From an uncultured Flavonifractor sp. (lineage in GTDB: Bacteria > Bacillota > Clostridia > Oscillospirales > Oscillospiraceae), in assembly GCA_944385585.1 (NCBI GenBank), contig CALWXU010000008.1, positions 1 to 33,775 of the forward strand: a stretch of DNA of 33,775 nt. Reading direction: 5' to 3'. Positions 19,867 through 27,088 of this stretch are shown piece after piece. The notes under the pieces were generated by a model that was given only the letters and a program-made list of their open reading frames with translations, searched no databases and was not told the DNA's origin. Positions within the stretch are counted from its first letter, which is position 1; each line of letters begins with the position of its first letter. The position numbers and the translations under genes are program-made.

Positions 19867-20156
19867 ACACAGAAGGGAGCGGGCGCGCAGCTGCGCGCCC
19901 GCTCCCTTCTGTGTGTCGAAAAAGTGGCTGAGGCCACTTTTTCGAGAGAGCCGCGCGCAAGGTGGGCCTCAATTCCTGACGGAAAAGTCGGCCCACCTTG
20001 CGCGAGAGGTGTCATTTCCGAGGCGCATGTCCCCGGAAATGACGGATTTTCACTTGATTCCTGCGGCTGCGGCCGCAGGAACTCTGCGAGGCCATCCTCC
20101 AAAAGGGGGGCGACAGCCTGAAGGGAGCGGGCGCGCAGCTGCGCGCCCGCTCCCTT
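19867..20156. repeat. cluster of six inverted repeats flanked by identical palindromes
   Basis: Six hairpins lie in a row with almost nothing between them. They are: a 48-nt perfect palindrome (19867-19914); a 13-bp stem (19916-19928 with 19933-19945); a 15-bp stem (19954-19968 with 19990-20004); a 10-bp stem (20011-20020 with 20034-20043); a 10-bp stem (20058-20067 with 20072-20081); and a 36-nt perfect palindrome (20121-20156). The last is identical to the inner 36 nt of the first (19873-19908). The stretch has no credible gene. The layout suggests a REP- or MITE-like dispersed element or a structured RNA; copies elsewhere cannot be checked here. Confidence 0.8.
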
Positions 20157-20193
20157 GGCCTGTTTTAGATGGCTCTTGCTGGATGGCCCGTGC

Positions 20194-23100
20194 TCAACCG
20201 AAGGTCCGCTGGAGCATAACGGCCACCTCGGCCCGGGAGGCGGTGCCGGCGGGGTCCAGCCGGTTGCCGTCCTTGCCGGTGAGGATGCCCTCGTCCACGG
20301 CCCAGCGGAGGGCGTCGGCGGCCCAGTCGGCGGCGGAGGCGCCGTCGGCAAAGCTGCTCAGATCAGCGGCGCCGGGCTGGGCGCCGGCGTTGCGGTAGAG
20401 CATGACGGCCAGCTCCTGCCGGGTGATGGAGCCGTTGGGGTTGGTTCCGTCGGAGACGCCGACCTCCACGGCCCAGTTCATGCCGGCCTCATACCATACG
20501 CTGCCGGTGGAGGTGTCCACGCCGGCCTGGCGGGCCAGGATGGTCATCAGCATGCCGCGGGTGGTGGGCTCGCCGGGGGCGAAGGTGGTGGCGGAGGTGC
20601 CGTTCATCAGGCCGCTGTCCACCACGAAGGCGATGCCGTCGGCGGCCCAGTAGCCGTCGGCCACGTCGGTGAAGGCGGTGCCGGAGGGCTCCTCAGCGGA
20701 GCCGTTCAGGTCCAGGGGCTCGCTGGAGAGCATCTTGGCGTAGATGGTGTTGGTCACATAGCGGTAGTCGTCCTGCTGGTGGGCCCGGTTGTTCACCGAG
20801 TTGGCAAAGATGGTCAGATCCATGCCGTCCCGCTCCAGGGCGATGGCCTCCACGAAGCCGTCGATGGGGGTGCCGTCCTCGTTGAGGCAGCAGCCGGCGA
20901 TGAAGCTGTCCTGGTCAATGGCCTGGATAAGCACCTCGGCGCCGGCGGGCACGGAGGTGAGCACGCCGCAGTTGTAGGTGTAGGTCACATAGTCCCCGTC
21001 GGCCTCATAGCTGGCGGTGGTCAGGCTGTCAGTGGGATAGGTGACGGTGTGCAGGGCCTCCATACCCAGGGTGGTGTACTCCAGGTCGGTGACCAGGTTC
21101 TCAGAGATGTAGGACAGGGGGTCGGAGCCGGTGGCGATGTAGGGGGTGCCGGCCTGGACGGCGGCCACGGCGGCGGCGCCCTTCTCGCCCTGGTTCAGGG
21201 CCACGTTGCCCACGATGACGTCGGCCTGGGCCGGGTCGTCGGTGACGGTGAAGCCCAGCTGCTCCACATAGGCCTCCACGTCGTAGTTGGAGGTGCCGTT
21301 GCTATACACGTTGCGGTAGTTCTCATAGCCGTAGCCCTGGCTGAAGAACTGGGCGAAGTAGCCCTCGGTGAGGATGGAGCCGGAGAAGGCGTCATACCGG
21401 CCGGCCAGGAAGATGGTGGGCTTCTCGATGGCGCTGGCGGTGGGCATCTCGCTCACCCGGGCGGCGGAGAGGACGAAGTCGTCCGCCACGGACTGATAGC
21501 TCTCCAGGGAGAGGACGAAGTCGCCCTGATAGTCGCCGTCGGTGACCATGCCCACCACGGCCCCGGCGTCCAGCAGGGCGTTGACCGCCCGGACGGCCTC
21601 GTTGCCGCTGTTGGAGAGGATCACGATGTCGCCCTCCGTGCCGGTGAGCTCCGAGGCCCCCGTCACGGTGGTCACCTCGGTGAGCACGCCGTCAAAGGCG
21701 CCCTCGGTGGTGACGGCGATGCAGTCAAAGCCGCGCATGGCGGGGAAGTTGGACACGGATTCGGAGTACAGGTCGGGGAAGCCGGAGGCGGAGGCGTCGG
21801 CCCCCTCCCACAGCACGGCGTTGGCGTAGTTGCGCTTGGCCTGGTGCATATCCACCACCAGGGAGCCGGCGGCGTAGGTCACGTCGCCCACAGCGGTGTC
21901 CGCATCCAGGACGGAGAGCTTCACGCCGTTGCGCAGGAGGAACTCGCCCATCTCATAGGCGTCGGCCACGTCCCGCTGGGAGGCGGAGTCCACGGGGATG
22001 ACATAGTACTCGGGGAAGTAGTTGTCGTTCTCCTCGTAGGGAGTCCGCCACGTGTCGGAGGCAAGCTGGTTGTTGTTCACGTCCACATACCACTGCTCCA
22101 TGTCGGCGCGGTGGTCCTCGTTCTCGATGCCGCGGCGGAAGAACTCCAGCTGGTTGTAGTAGATGTCGTCCTTGTTCTCCATGACGTAGTCGATCAGGCC
22201 GTAGACGCCGTACTCGAACAGGTCGGTGGAGGCCTCGTTGTTGTAGGGGGTCTCAATGGTGTAGCCCAGGGAGCCGCAGTTGAGCATGGCGTAGCTGGGG
22301 CCGTAGTTGGTGCACAGGTCGTCCCAGGCCGACCAGGTGGTGGTCTCCGGGTCATAGTCGTCCCGCAGGGGGGTGTAGTAGGACCAGAAGAGGCTGTCGG
22401 GGTGCTCGGCCCGGGTGGCGGACATGGTGCCCAGGGCGGCGGTGCCGAAGGCCTCGGCCCCCAGGGCGAAGTTCTTCACCAGCAGGTCGTACTCCAGGTT
22501 GGGCTCGTGGGGCGGGGTGCAGGGCTCCACCAGGAACTCGGTCATGTAGCCGTGGAGCTCGGCGAACACCACCGGGTTCCACTCGTTGACCACCTGCACC
22601 AGGCCCACCGTCTCGCTCTGGGTCTGGTTGGAGGCGTCCCGGTTCAGGTCGAAGCCGTTGTCGTTGCGGCGGGTGTTGTAGGTGCGCCCGTCGGGGTTCT
22701 CGTTGGGGATGATGACGAAGATGATGTCGTCCAGGATGTCGTCCACATTGAGCACGATATCCTCGCTGATGGTGTACAGCTCGCTGGCGTCGTTGACGCC
22801 GGTGTTGTCCCGGATGACGCCGTTTTCGTCGGCGGTGAACTTCTGGGAGCCCAGGCCGGTGATGCCCAGCTCCAGCACGTCCTCGGCAAACATGGTGGAG
22901 ATGTCCACGCTCTCATCCAGGAAGCCGGTGAGGGTGTTGTAGGTGATGGTCTCCTGGGTGGCCAGGGCCCGGAGCACGTTGAGCTGGGCGTCCACGCCGG
23001 GGTCCTCGTCGGGGTGGACGTTGTTCAGGAGGAAGGGCACCCGGTACTCGCCCATGGTGCCGGCCTCCAGCCGGGCCTGGAGGGAGGCGGGGTCGGTCTC

Positions 23101-23844
23101 GGCCAGCTCGTTCATCTCATGGAAGGCGTTCACGGACGCGGCGCTGTCAGACAGGGTGACGTAGTACTGGTCCCGTCCGCCCTCGCTCTGTCCAAAGGTG
23201 GTGACGGTGATGTACCGGCCGGGCAGGGCCGCGTCGATGATCTCCTGGATGGCCTCGTCCACGTCGTCATAGCGGGTATAGCTGTCGTAGGCGTTGACGG
23301 TCATCCCCGTCTCGGCGATCACGGCGTCCCCGCTGCGCACCGACAGGGTGTAGGGCCCGATGAAGCTGGGCCAGGCGTTGCGGTTGGTGGAGGATTCGTC
23401 GTTGATGCCGGTGAAGGACGCGGCGGTGAAGGGCAGGGTGACGGTCACCGTGTTCCCCTCCTGGGCGGCGGTGACCTGCCCCAGGGTGAACAGGTTCTCG
23501 CCGCCGGCGCCGCCGTTCCACACCTGCCAGTTGTCCAGCTGGTCGCCGGGGTAGTAGTAGGGGTAGATGTCGGGGTCCTGGAACCCCTCGTCCCGGGTGA
23601 GGTGCCAGGTCAGGCCGGCGGCCCACTCTGCCGCGTCCGCGCCGTTCAGGGCGGAGGCGTCCACGGTAAGGGTGGCGGTGAAGGACTGGTCCCGGTCCAC
23701 CAGCGCCAGGGTGGTGTCCGAGACGGTGAGGGACGGGGCGGTGTCCGCCTCCGCTGCGGAGGAGACGACGCCCAGGGAGAGCAGCATGCTCAGGGTCAGG
23801 AACAGAGCGCAGATCCGGGTGAGGCGATTTGCCTGCAGTCGCAT
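20194..23844 (-). CDS. secreted M14-family zinc carboxypeptidase with SLH domains
   Basis: The product has 1216 residues. ATG 23844 follows AGAAGGAGG. A signal peptide covers about residues 1-32 (CALFLTLSMLLSLGVVSSA). The peptidase domain follows an N-terminal beta-rich region. His277 and Glu280 (VHPDED) and His431 (AELHGYMTE) fit the zinc ligands and Glu531 (YTIETPYNNE) the catalytic glutamate of M14 enzymes. Residues about 600-1000 form a large extra region with an alpha/beta pattern (IFLAGRYDAFSGS, ADVIVGN). Three SLH repeats (1057-1216: FTDVADGYWAADGI, the WAVEVGVSDG repeat, ADWAADALRWAVDEGILTG) would bind pyruvylated wall polymer, which fits the csaB gene nearby. It probably digests proteins or peptides at the cell surface. 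A good promoter lies upstream; it is a single gene. Confidence 0.92.
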   Translation of the reverse strand: MRLQANRLTRICALFLTLSMLLSLGVVSSAAEADTAPSLTVSDTTLALVDRDQSFTATLTVDASALNGADAAEWAAGLTWHLTRDEGFQDPDIYPYYYPGDQLDNWQVWNGGAGGENLFTLGQVTAAQEGNTVTVTLPFTAASFTGINDESSTNRNAWPSFIGPYTLSVRSGDAVIAETGMTVNAYDSYTRYDDVDEAIQEIIDAALPGRYITVTTFGQSEGGRDQYYVTLSDSAASVNAFHEMNELAETDPASLQARLEAGTMGEYRVPFLLNNVHPDEDPGVDAQLNVLRALATQETITYNTLTGFLDESVDISTMFAEDVLELGITGLGSQKFTADENGVIRDNTGVNDASELYTISEDIVLNVDDILDDIIFVIIPNENPDGRTYNTRRNDNGFDLNRDASNQTQSETVGLVQVVNEWNPVVFAELHGYMTEFLVEPCTPPHEPNLEYDLLVKNFALGAEAFGTAALGTMSATRAEHPDSLFWSYYTPLRDDYDPETTTWSAWDDLCTNYGPSYAMLNCGSLGYTIETPYNNEASTDLFEYGVYGLIDYVMENKDDIYYNQLEFFRRGIENEDHRADMEQWYVDVNNNQLASDTWRTPYEENDNYFPEYYVIPVDSASQRDVADAYEMGEFLLRNGVKLSVLDADTAVGDVTYAAGSLVVDMHQAKRNYANAVLWEGADASASGFPDLYSESVSNFPAMRGFDCIAVTTEGAFDGVLTEVTTVTGASELTGTEGDIVILSNSGNEAVRAVNALLDAGAVVGMVTDGDYQGDFVLSLESYQSVADDFVLSAARVSEMPTASAIEKPTIFLAGRYDAFSGSILTEGYFAQFFSQGYGYENYRNVYSNGTSNYDVEAYVEQLGFTVTDDPAQADVIVGNVALNQGEKGAAAVAAVQAGTPYIATGSDPLSYISENLVTDLEYTTLGMEALHTVTYPTDSLTTASYEADGDYVTYTYNCGVLTSVPAGAEVLIQAIDQDSFIAGCCLNEDGTPIDGFVEAIALERDGMDLTIFANSVNNRAHQQDDYRYVTNTIYAKMLSSEPLDLNGSAEEPSGTAFTDVADGYWAADGIAFVVDSGLMNGTSATTFAPGEPTTRGMLMTILARQAGVDTSTGSVWYEAGMNWAVEVGVSDGTNPNGSITRQELAVMLYRNAGAQPGAADLSSFADGASAADWAADALRWAVDEGILTGKDGNRLDPAGTASRAEVAVMLQRTFG

Positions 23845-23958
23845 AGGGAGATCCTCCTTCTCGTTGAGTTCCAATTCCAGGTTTTCGCTTTCTGATGCTG
23901 TGATACCTTCTTACTGCATGGGCCTGTACCTCCGTCATGTACAAAATATGGTAACTTT

Positions 23959-23987
23959 ATGATAATATGCGCCGGTTATTTCGTCAA
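23959..23987 (-). promoter_or_regulatory. promoter of the M14 peptidase gene
   Basis: On the minus strand TTGACG (23987-23982), a 17-bp spacer and TATCAT (23964-23959) lie about 115 bp before the start, leaving a long 5' leader. Confidence 0.7.
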
Positions 23988-24072
23988 TAAGGAAAAAAGG
24001 AAAATTTCGGCGAACGGGGCGCCTCGGGGCGGCGTCCGGGTGGGGGGAGGGCGCATGGGCGGCGGACAGCCG

Positions 24073-24114
24073 AAGAGACCCGGCGGGCGGCTTTTGCCGC
24101 CCGCCGGGTCTCTT
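24073..24114 (-). terminator. hairpin after the HAD phosphatase gene
   Basis: A perfect 19-bp GC-rich stem (24073-24091 with 24096-24114) with a 4-nt loop, 21 bp downstream of the phosphatase stop. The T-run is weak (TCTCTT inside the stem), but position and strength fit transcript termination. Confidence 0.65.
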
Positions 24115-24135
24115 GCTTCCGAGGCCTGCCGGCCG

Positions 24136-24795
24136 TCACGGGGCCCCCAGGAGGAGCGCCCCCAGGGCGGCGGGGCTGTCCGCCACCTCTTGGGCCCCGT
24201 GCGCCCGGAGGAAGCCCGCGTCCCGGAAGCCCCAGCTCACCGAGATGCAGGGCAGGCCGGCGTTCCGGGCGGTGGCGATGTCCACGTCGGAATCCCCCAC
24301 GTACACCGCGCCCTCCGGCCCCGCCCCCAGCTCCGCCAGGGCGCGGAACACCGTGTCCGGGGCGGGCTTGCGCGCCACCCCCTGGCACTCGCCGATGGCC
24401 ACCGGCACCCGCCCGCCGAAATAGGCCTGACACAGGCCCTTCACCGCCCCGTCGAACTTGTTGGACACCACGGCCACGCCCAGGCCCGCCCCGCGCAGCC
24501 GGTCCAGCAGCGCCAGCACGCCGGGGTAGGGGGCGGTCCTGTTCTCCATGTTCAGCAGGTAGTGGGCCCGGAAGTCGGCCAGGCAGGCGGCCTCCTCCTC
24601 CGCCGGGGTGCCCTCCGGCACCGCCAGGTGGATGAGCCGCCCCACCCCGTTGCCCACAAAGCGGCGCACCTCCTCCAGGGTGCGGGCGGGCATGTTGTGG
24701 ACGGCAAGGGCGTAGTTGGTGCTGTCGGCCAGATCCTGGAGGGTGTCCAGCAGGGTGCCGTCCAGGTCGAAAATCACGGTCTGATAGGGAGCCAT
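24136..24795 (-). CDS. HAD-family hydrolase, phosphoglycolate phosphatase-like
   Basis: The product has 219 residues, typical for this subfamily. ATG 24795 follows ACAGGAGG. The four HAD motifs are present: DLDGT with Asp10 and Asp12 (nucleophile and acid/base), VVSNK (motif II), the lysine of RKPAPD (motif III) and GDSDVD (motif IV). A helical cap inserted after motif I is of the C1 type found in Gph and PpaX proteins. It should remove phosphate from a small metabolite such as 2-phosphoglycolate or pyrophosphate in the cytoplasm; the substrate cannot be told from sequence. It lies 27 bp downstream of the phosphate transporter gene, so the two are probably cotranscribed. Confidence 0.9.
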   Translation of the reverse strand: MAPYQTVIFDLDGTLLDTLQDLADSTNYALAVHNMPARTLEEVRRFVGNGVGRLIHLAVPEGTPAEEEAACLADFRAHYLLNMENRTAPYPGVLALLDRLRGAGLGVAVVSNKFDGAVKGLCQAYFGGRVPVAIGECQGVARKPAPDTVFRALAELGAGPEGAVYVGDSDVDIATARNAGLPCISVSWGFRDAGFLRAHGAQEVADSPAALGALLLGAP

Positions 24796-24822
24796 ATGTC
24801 TGCGCCTCCTGTAAAAATCACC

Positions 24823-25860
24823 TCATGGCCACAGTAGTATACCACAGGAGGCGGACAAGCGGAAGAGGGCGGAGAGCAGAAACCCCAGCAGCCCGCAGCC
24901 GGGGAAGGTCCACAGCCAGGTGAGGAGGACCCGCCCCGCCACCGCCCGGTTGACCCCGCCCCCCGCCCCGGCCCCCAGGATGGCGGCGGTCTTGGCGTGG
25001 GTGGTGCTCACCGGCAGGCCCGCCAGGGTGCACAGGAGCAGGCAGGCCCCGCCCCCCAGGTCGGCGGACAGGCCCTCCCGGGGGCCCAGGCGCACCATGT
25101 CCCGCCCCACCGCCTCCACGATGCGCCGCCCCCCCAGGGCGGTGCCCAGGGCCATGACGGCGGCGCACAGGAGGGTGAGGGACGGCTCGGGGGAGAAGCC
25201 CGCCCCGCGCCCCCCGGCCATGGCCGCCGCCAGGAGGAACACCCCCAGGAGCTTCTGCCCGTCCTGGGCCCCGTGGAGGAAGGCCATGGCCGCCGCCCCG
25301 GCGATCTGTCCCCGGCGGCACAGGCGGGCGGAGGGGCGCGCGTGCTCCACCAGGCGGCGGCAGGCCGCCCCGGCCAGATACCCCAGCAGCAGGGAGAGCG
25401 CCAGCCCCAGCAGAATCCGCCCCCAGGGCCCCGGCCGCAGGTTGGCCCAGCCGCCGGGCAGGGCCAGGGCCGCGCCGGACAGCCCCGCCGCCAGGGCGTG
25501 GCTCTCGCTGGTGGGCACGCCGAACCGCCACGCCGCCGCCGCCCACACCACAATGGCGCACAGGGCCACGCACAGGGCGGGGAGGGCCGCCCCCGGCGAC
25601 GAACCGAAGTCGGCGATGTCATAGAGGGTCTCGGCCACCGAGGCGTTGACCGCCGTCATGACCACGGCCCCCAGCAGGTTGCACGCCGCCGCCAGCAGGG
25701 CCGCCCGGCGGAAGGACAGGGCCCCGGCGCCCACCGCGGCGGCGATGGCGTTGGGCGCGTCGGTCCAGCCGTTGACCAGCACCACCGCCAGCACCAGGGC
25801 GCAGGTGATGGCCAGCACCGGGTCGCGGACGGCCTGGGAAACCAGAGCGGAGAGAGACAA
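24823..25860 (-). CDS. pit: PiT-family inorganic phosphate transporter
   Basis: This membrane carrier imports phosphate with a cation. The product has 345 residues and about ten helices, with the duplicated PiT signature: NGWTDAPNAIA (near residue 30) and the C-terminal counterpart STTHAKTAAILGAG. TTG 25860 is chosen as start since GGGGG lies 7 nt before it and it leads directly into the first helix; an upstream in-frame ATG (25938) would add a hydrophilic stretch. The ribosome binding site is inside a strong hairpin, described separately. A HAD phosphatase gene follows at once, a sensible partner. In some organisms PiT carriers move sulfate or metal-phosphate, so the ion is inferred from family. 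Confidence 0.88.
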   Translation of the reverse strand: MSLSALVSQAVRDPVLAITCALVLAVVLVNGWTDAPNAIAAAVGAGALSFRRAALLAAACNLLGAVVMTAVNASVAETLYDIADFGSSPGAALPALCVALCAIVVWAAAAWRFGVPTSESHALAAGLSGAALALPGGWANLRPGPWGRILLGLALSLLLGYLAGAACRRLVEHARPSARLCRRGQIAGAAAMAFLHGAQDGQKLLGVFLLAAAMAGGRGAGFSPEPSLTLLCAAVMALGTALGGRRIVEAVGRDMVRLGPREGLSADLGGGACLLLCTLAGLPVSTTHAKTAAILGAGAGGGVNRAVAGRVLLTWLWTFPGCGLLGFLLSALFRLSASCGILLWP

Positions 25861-25867
25861 GCAAACA

Positions 25868-25898
25868 CCCCCTGTCCCCATTCTACGGGGACAGGGGG
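25868..25898 (-). promoter_or_regulatory. hairpin that buries the phosphate transporter ribosome binding site
   Basis: Arms 25868-25879 and 25887-25898 form a perfect 12-bp GC stem with a 7-nt loop. On the minus-strand mRNA the 3' arm (GGGGACAGGGGG) is the only ribosome binding site for the TTG start at 25860. There is no T-run, so translation control is as likely as termination of the glycosyltransferase transcript. Confidence 0.6.
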
Positions 25899-26009
25899 CG
25901 GGGTATGTGTCATTCGCCGCCCTTTCCGCTGCACACAATGACCCGGATCAGGCCCACAAGGGGGAGATGGCCGCGGGCGAGCGGGGCGCGGCCGCCAGCC
26001 CCGGCCAGC

Positions 26010-27083
26010 TCAGTACAGCCCGATGGCCTGCAGGATGCGGATGACCTGCCCGGCCCGCTGGGACCAGGCGGCCTGCCGGGCGTGCTCCCGGCGGCGCTCC
26101 CTGGCCCAGCCGCCGGCCTCGTCCAGGGCCCGGCGGCACAGCCGGGCGAACTCCTCGTCCGTGTGGGCGGTGTAGACCACGTCGGGGAAGGGCTCCACCT
26201 GGTCGGGGGGCAGGAGGGCCACAATGGGCCTGCCGGTGGCCAGGTACTCGTACATGCGGGGGGAGAGGATGTCGTTTTTCAGGTTGTCCAGCCGGAGGAG
26301 GTCCAGGCACACGTCGAAGCGGGCCAGGTAGTCTGGCACCTCCACCGGGCGACGGGCCCCCAGGAAACGCACGTTGGGCAGCCGCTCCAGCGCGTCGGCC
26401 GCGGGGTTGTCCTTCCGCCGGCCCAGGAAGAGAAAGGCGGCGTCCGGCATGGCCCGGGCGGCGCGGAGGGCGGGGGAGAGGTCCAGGTCGGGCCAGATGG
26501 TGCCCACGTAGCCCAGCACCGGGCCGGTGAGGCCCCGCAGCTCCGGCGGGCACTCGGCGGGGGTGCGGGTGAACATGGGGAAGTTGACCCCGTTGGGCAG
26601 CAGGGCGATGTTGCCGCTGCAGGGGGCCAGGTGGTCGGCCAGCCCCGGCGAGGCGGCGAACACCACGTCGGCGGCCAGGGCCAGATCGCTCTCCCACCGG
26701 GGGGGCAGGTCGAACCAGTCCCGGCCGCAGTCGTACACCACCCCCCGGTGGGGCAGCAGCTCCAGCAGGTGGACCTGCTCCGGGTCGGTGCACCAGAGCA
26801 GGGGCTCTTTGAACCGGCGGCGCTCCATCTCCCGGAGGATGGATCTGGCCAGGAGGCGGCACCGCTGCCGGTAGAGGAGGGCGTGGCGCGCCTCCACCTC
26901 CGGCAGGGGCGGGAGGGTGCACACCGTCAGGCCGGGGCGGGGCTGCCGGACGGGCTGCCGCCAGCGGGGGCCGGGCGGCTCGAAAAAGAGCACCTGGGCG
27001 TCCTTCAGCCGGGTCATCAGCTGCTGGGTGCGGGTGGGCACCGCCCGCCACGGCTCGGCGGACAGGCACAGGATCTGCCGCAT
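26010..27083 (-). CDS. glycosyltransferase family 1/4-like protein
   Basis: The product has 357 residues from ATG 27083; GTG 27092, overlapping the csaB stop by 4 nt, is an alternative start. The GT-B fold is suggested by the acceptor-side half ending near SPGLADHLAP (about 145), the hinge strand VLGYVGTIWPDLD (about 190) and the donor-side half with FLFLGRRKDNP and PRMYEYLATGRPIVALLP. In this class the last segment binds the nucleotide sugar. The protein has no membrane segment and would act in the cytoplasm or at the membrane face. It follows the GT4-CsaB fusion directly and probably adds a sugar to the same cell-wall or surface polymer. Donor and acceptor are unknown. Confidence 0.85.
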   Translation of the reverse strand: MRQILCLSAEPWRAVPTRTQQLMTRLKDAQVLFFEPPGPRWRQPVRQPRPGLTVCTLPPLPEVEARHALLYRQRCRLLARSILREMERRRFKEPLLWCTDPEQVHLLELLPHRGVVYDCGRDWFDLPPRWESDLALAADVVFAASPGLADHLAPCSGNIALLPNGVNFPMFTRTPAECPPELRGLTGPVLGYVGTIWPDLDLSPALRAARAMPDAAFLFLGRRKDNPAADALERLPNVRFLGARRPVEVPDYLARFDVCLDLLRLDNLKNDILSPRMYEYLATGRPIVALLPPDQVEPFPDVVYTAHTDEEFARLCRRALDEAGGWARERRREHARQAAWSQRAGQVIRILQAIGLY

Positions 27084-27088
27084 CCCCC

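Noticed and set aside
19867..20156. CRISPR array
   Set aside because: Only the two end palindromes are identical; the inner hairpins differ and there are no regular spacers or cas genes.
20155..23895. 1246-codon plus-strand frame opposite the M14 peptidase
   Set aside because: Valine/glycine/histidine-rich shadow with no start signal; the minus strand has a signal peptide, catalytic residues and SLH repeats.
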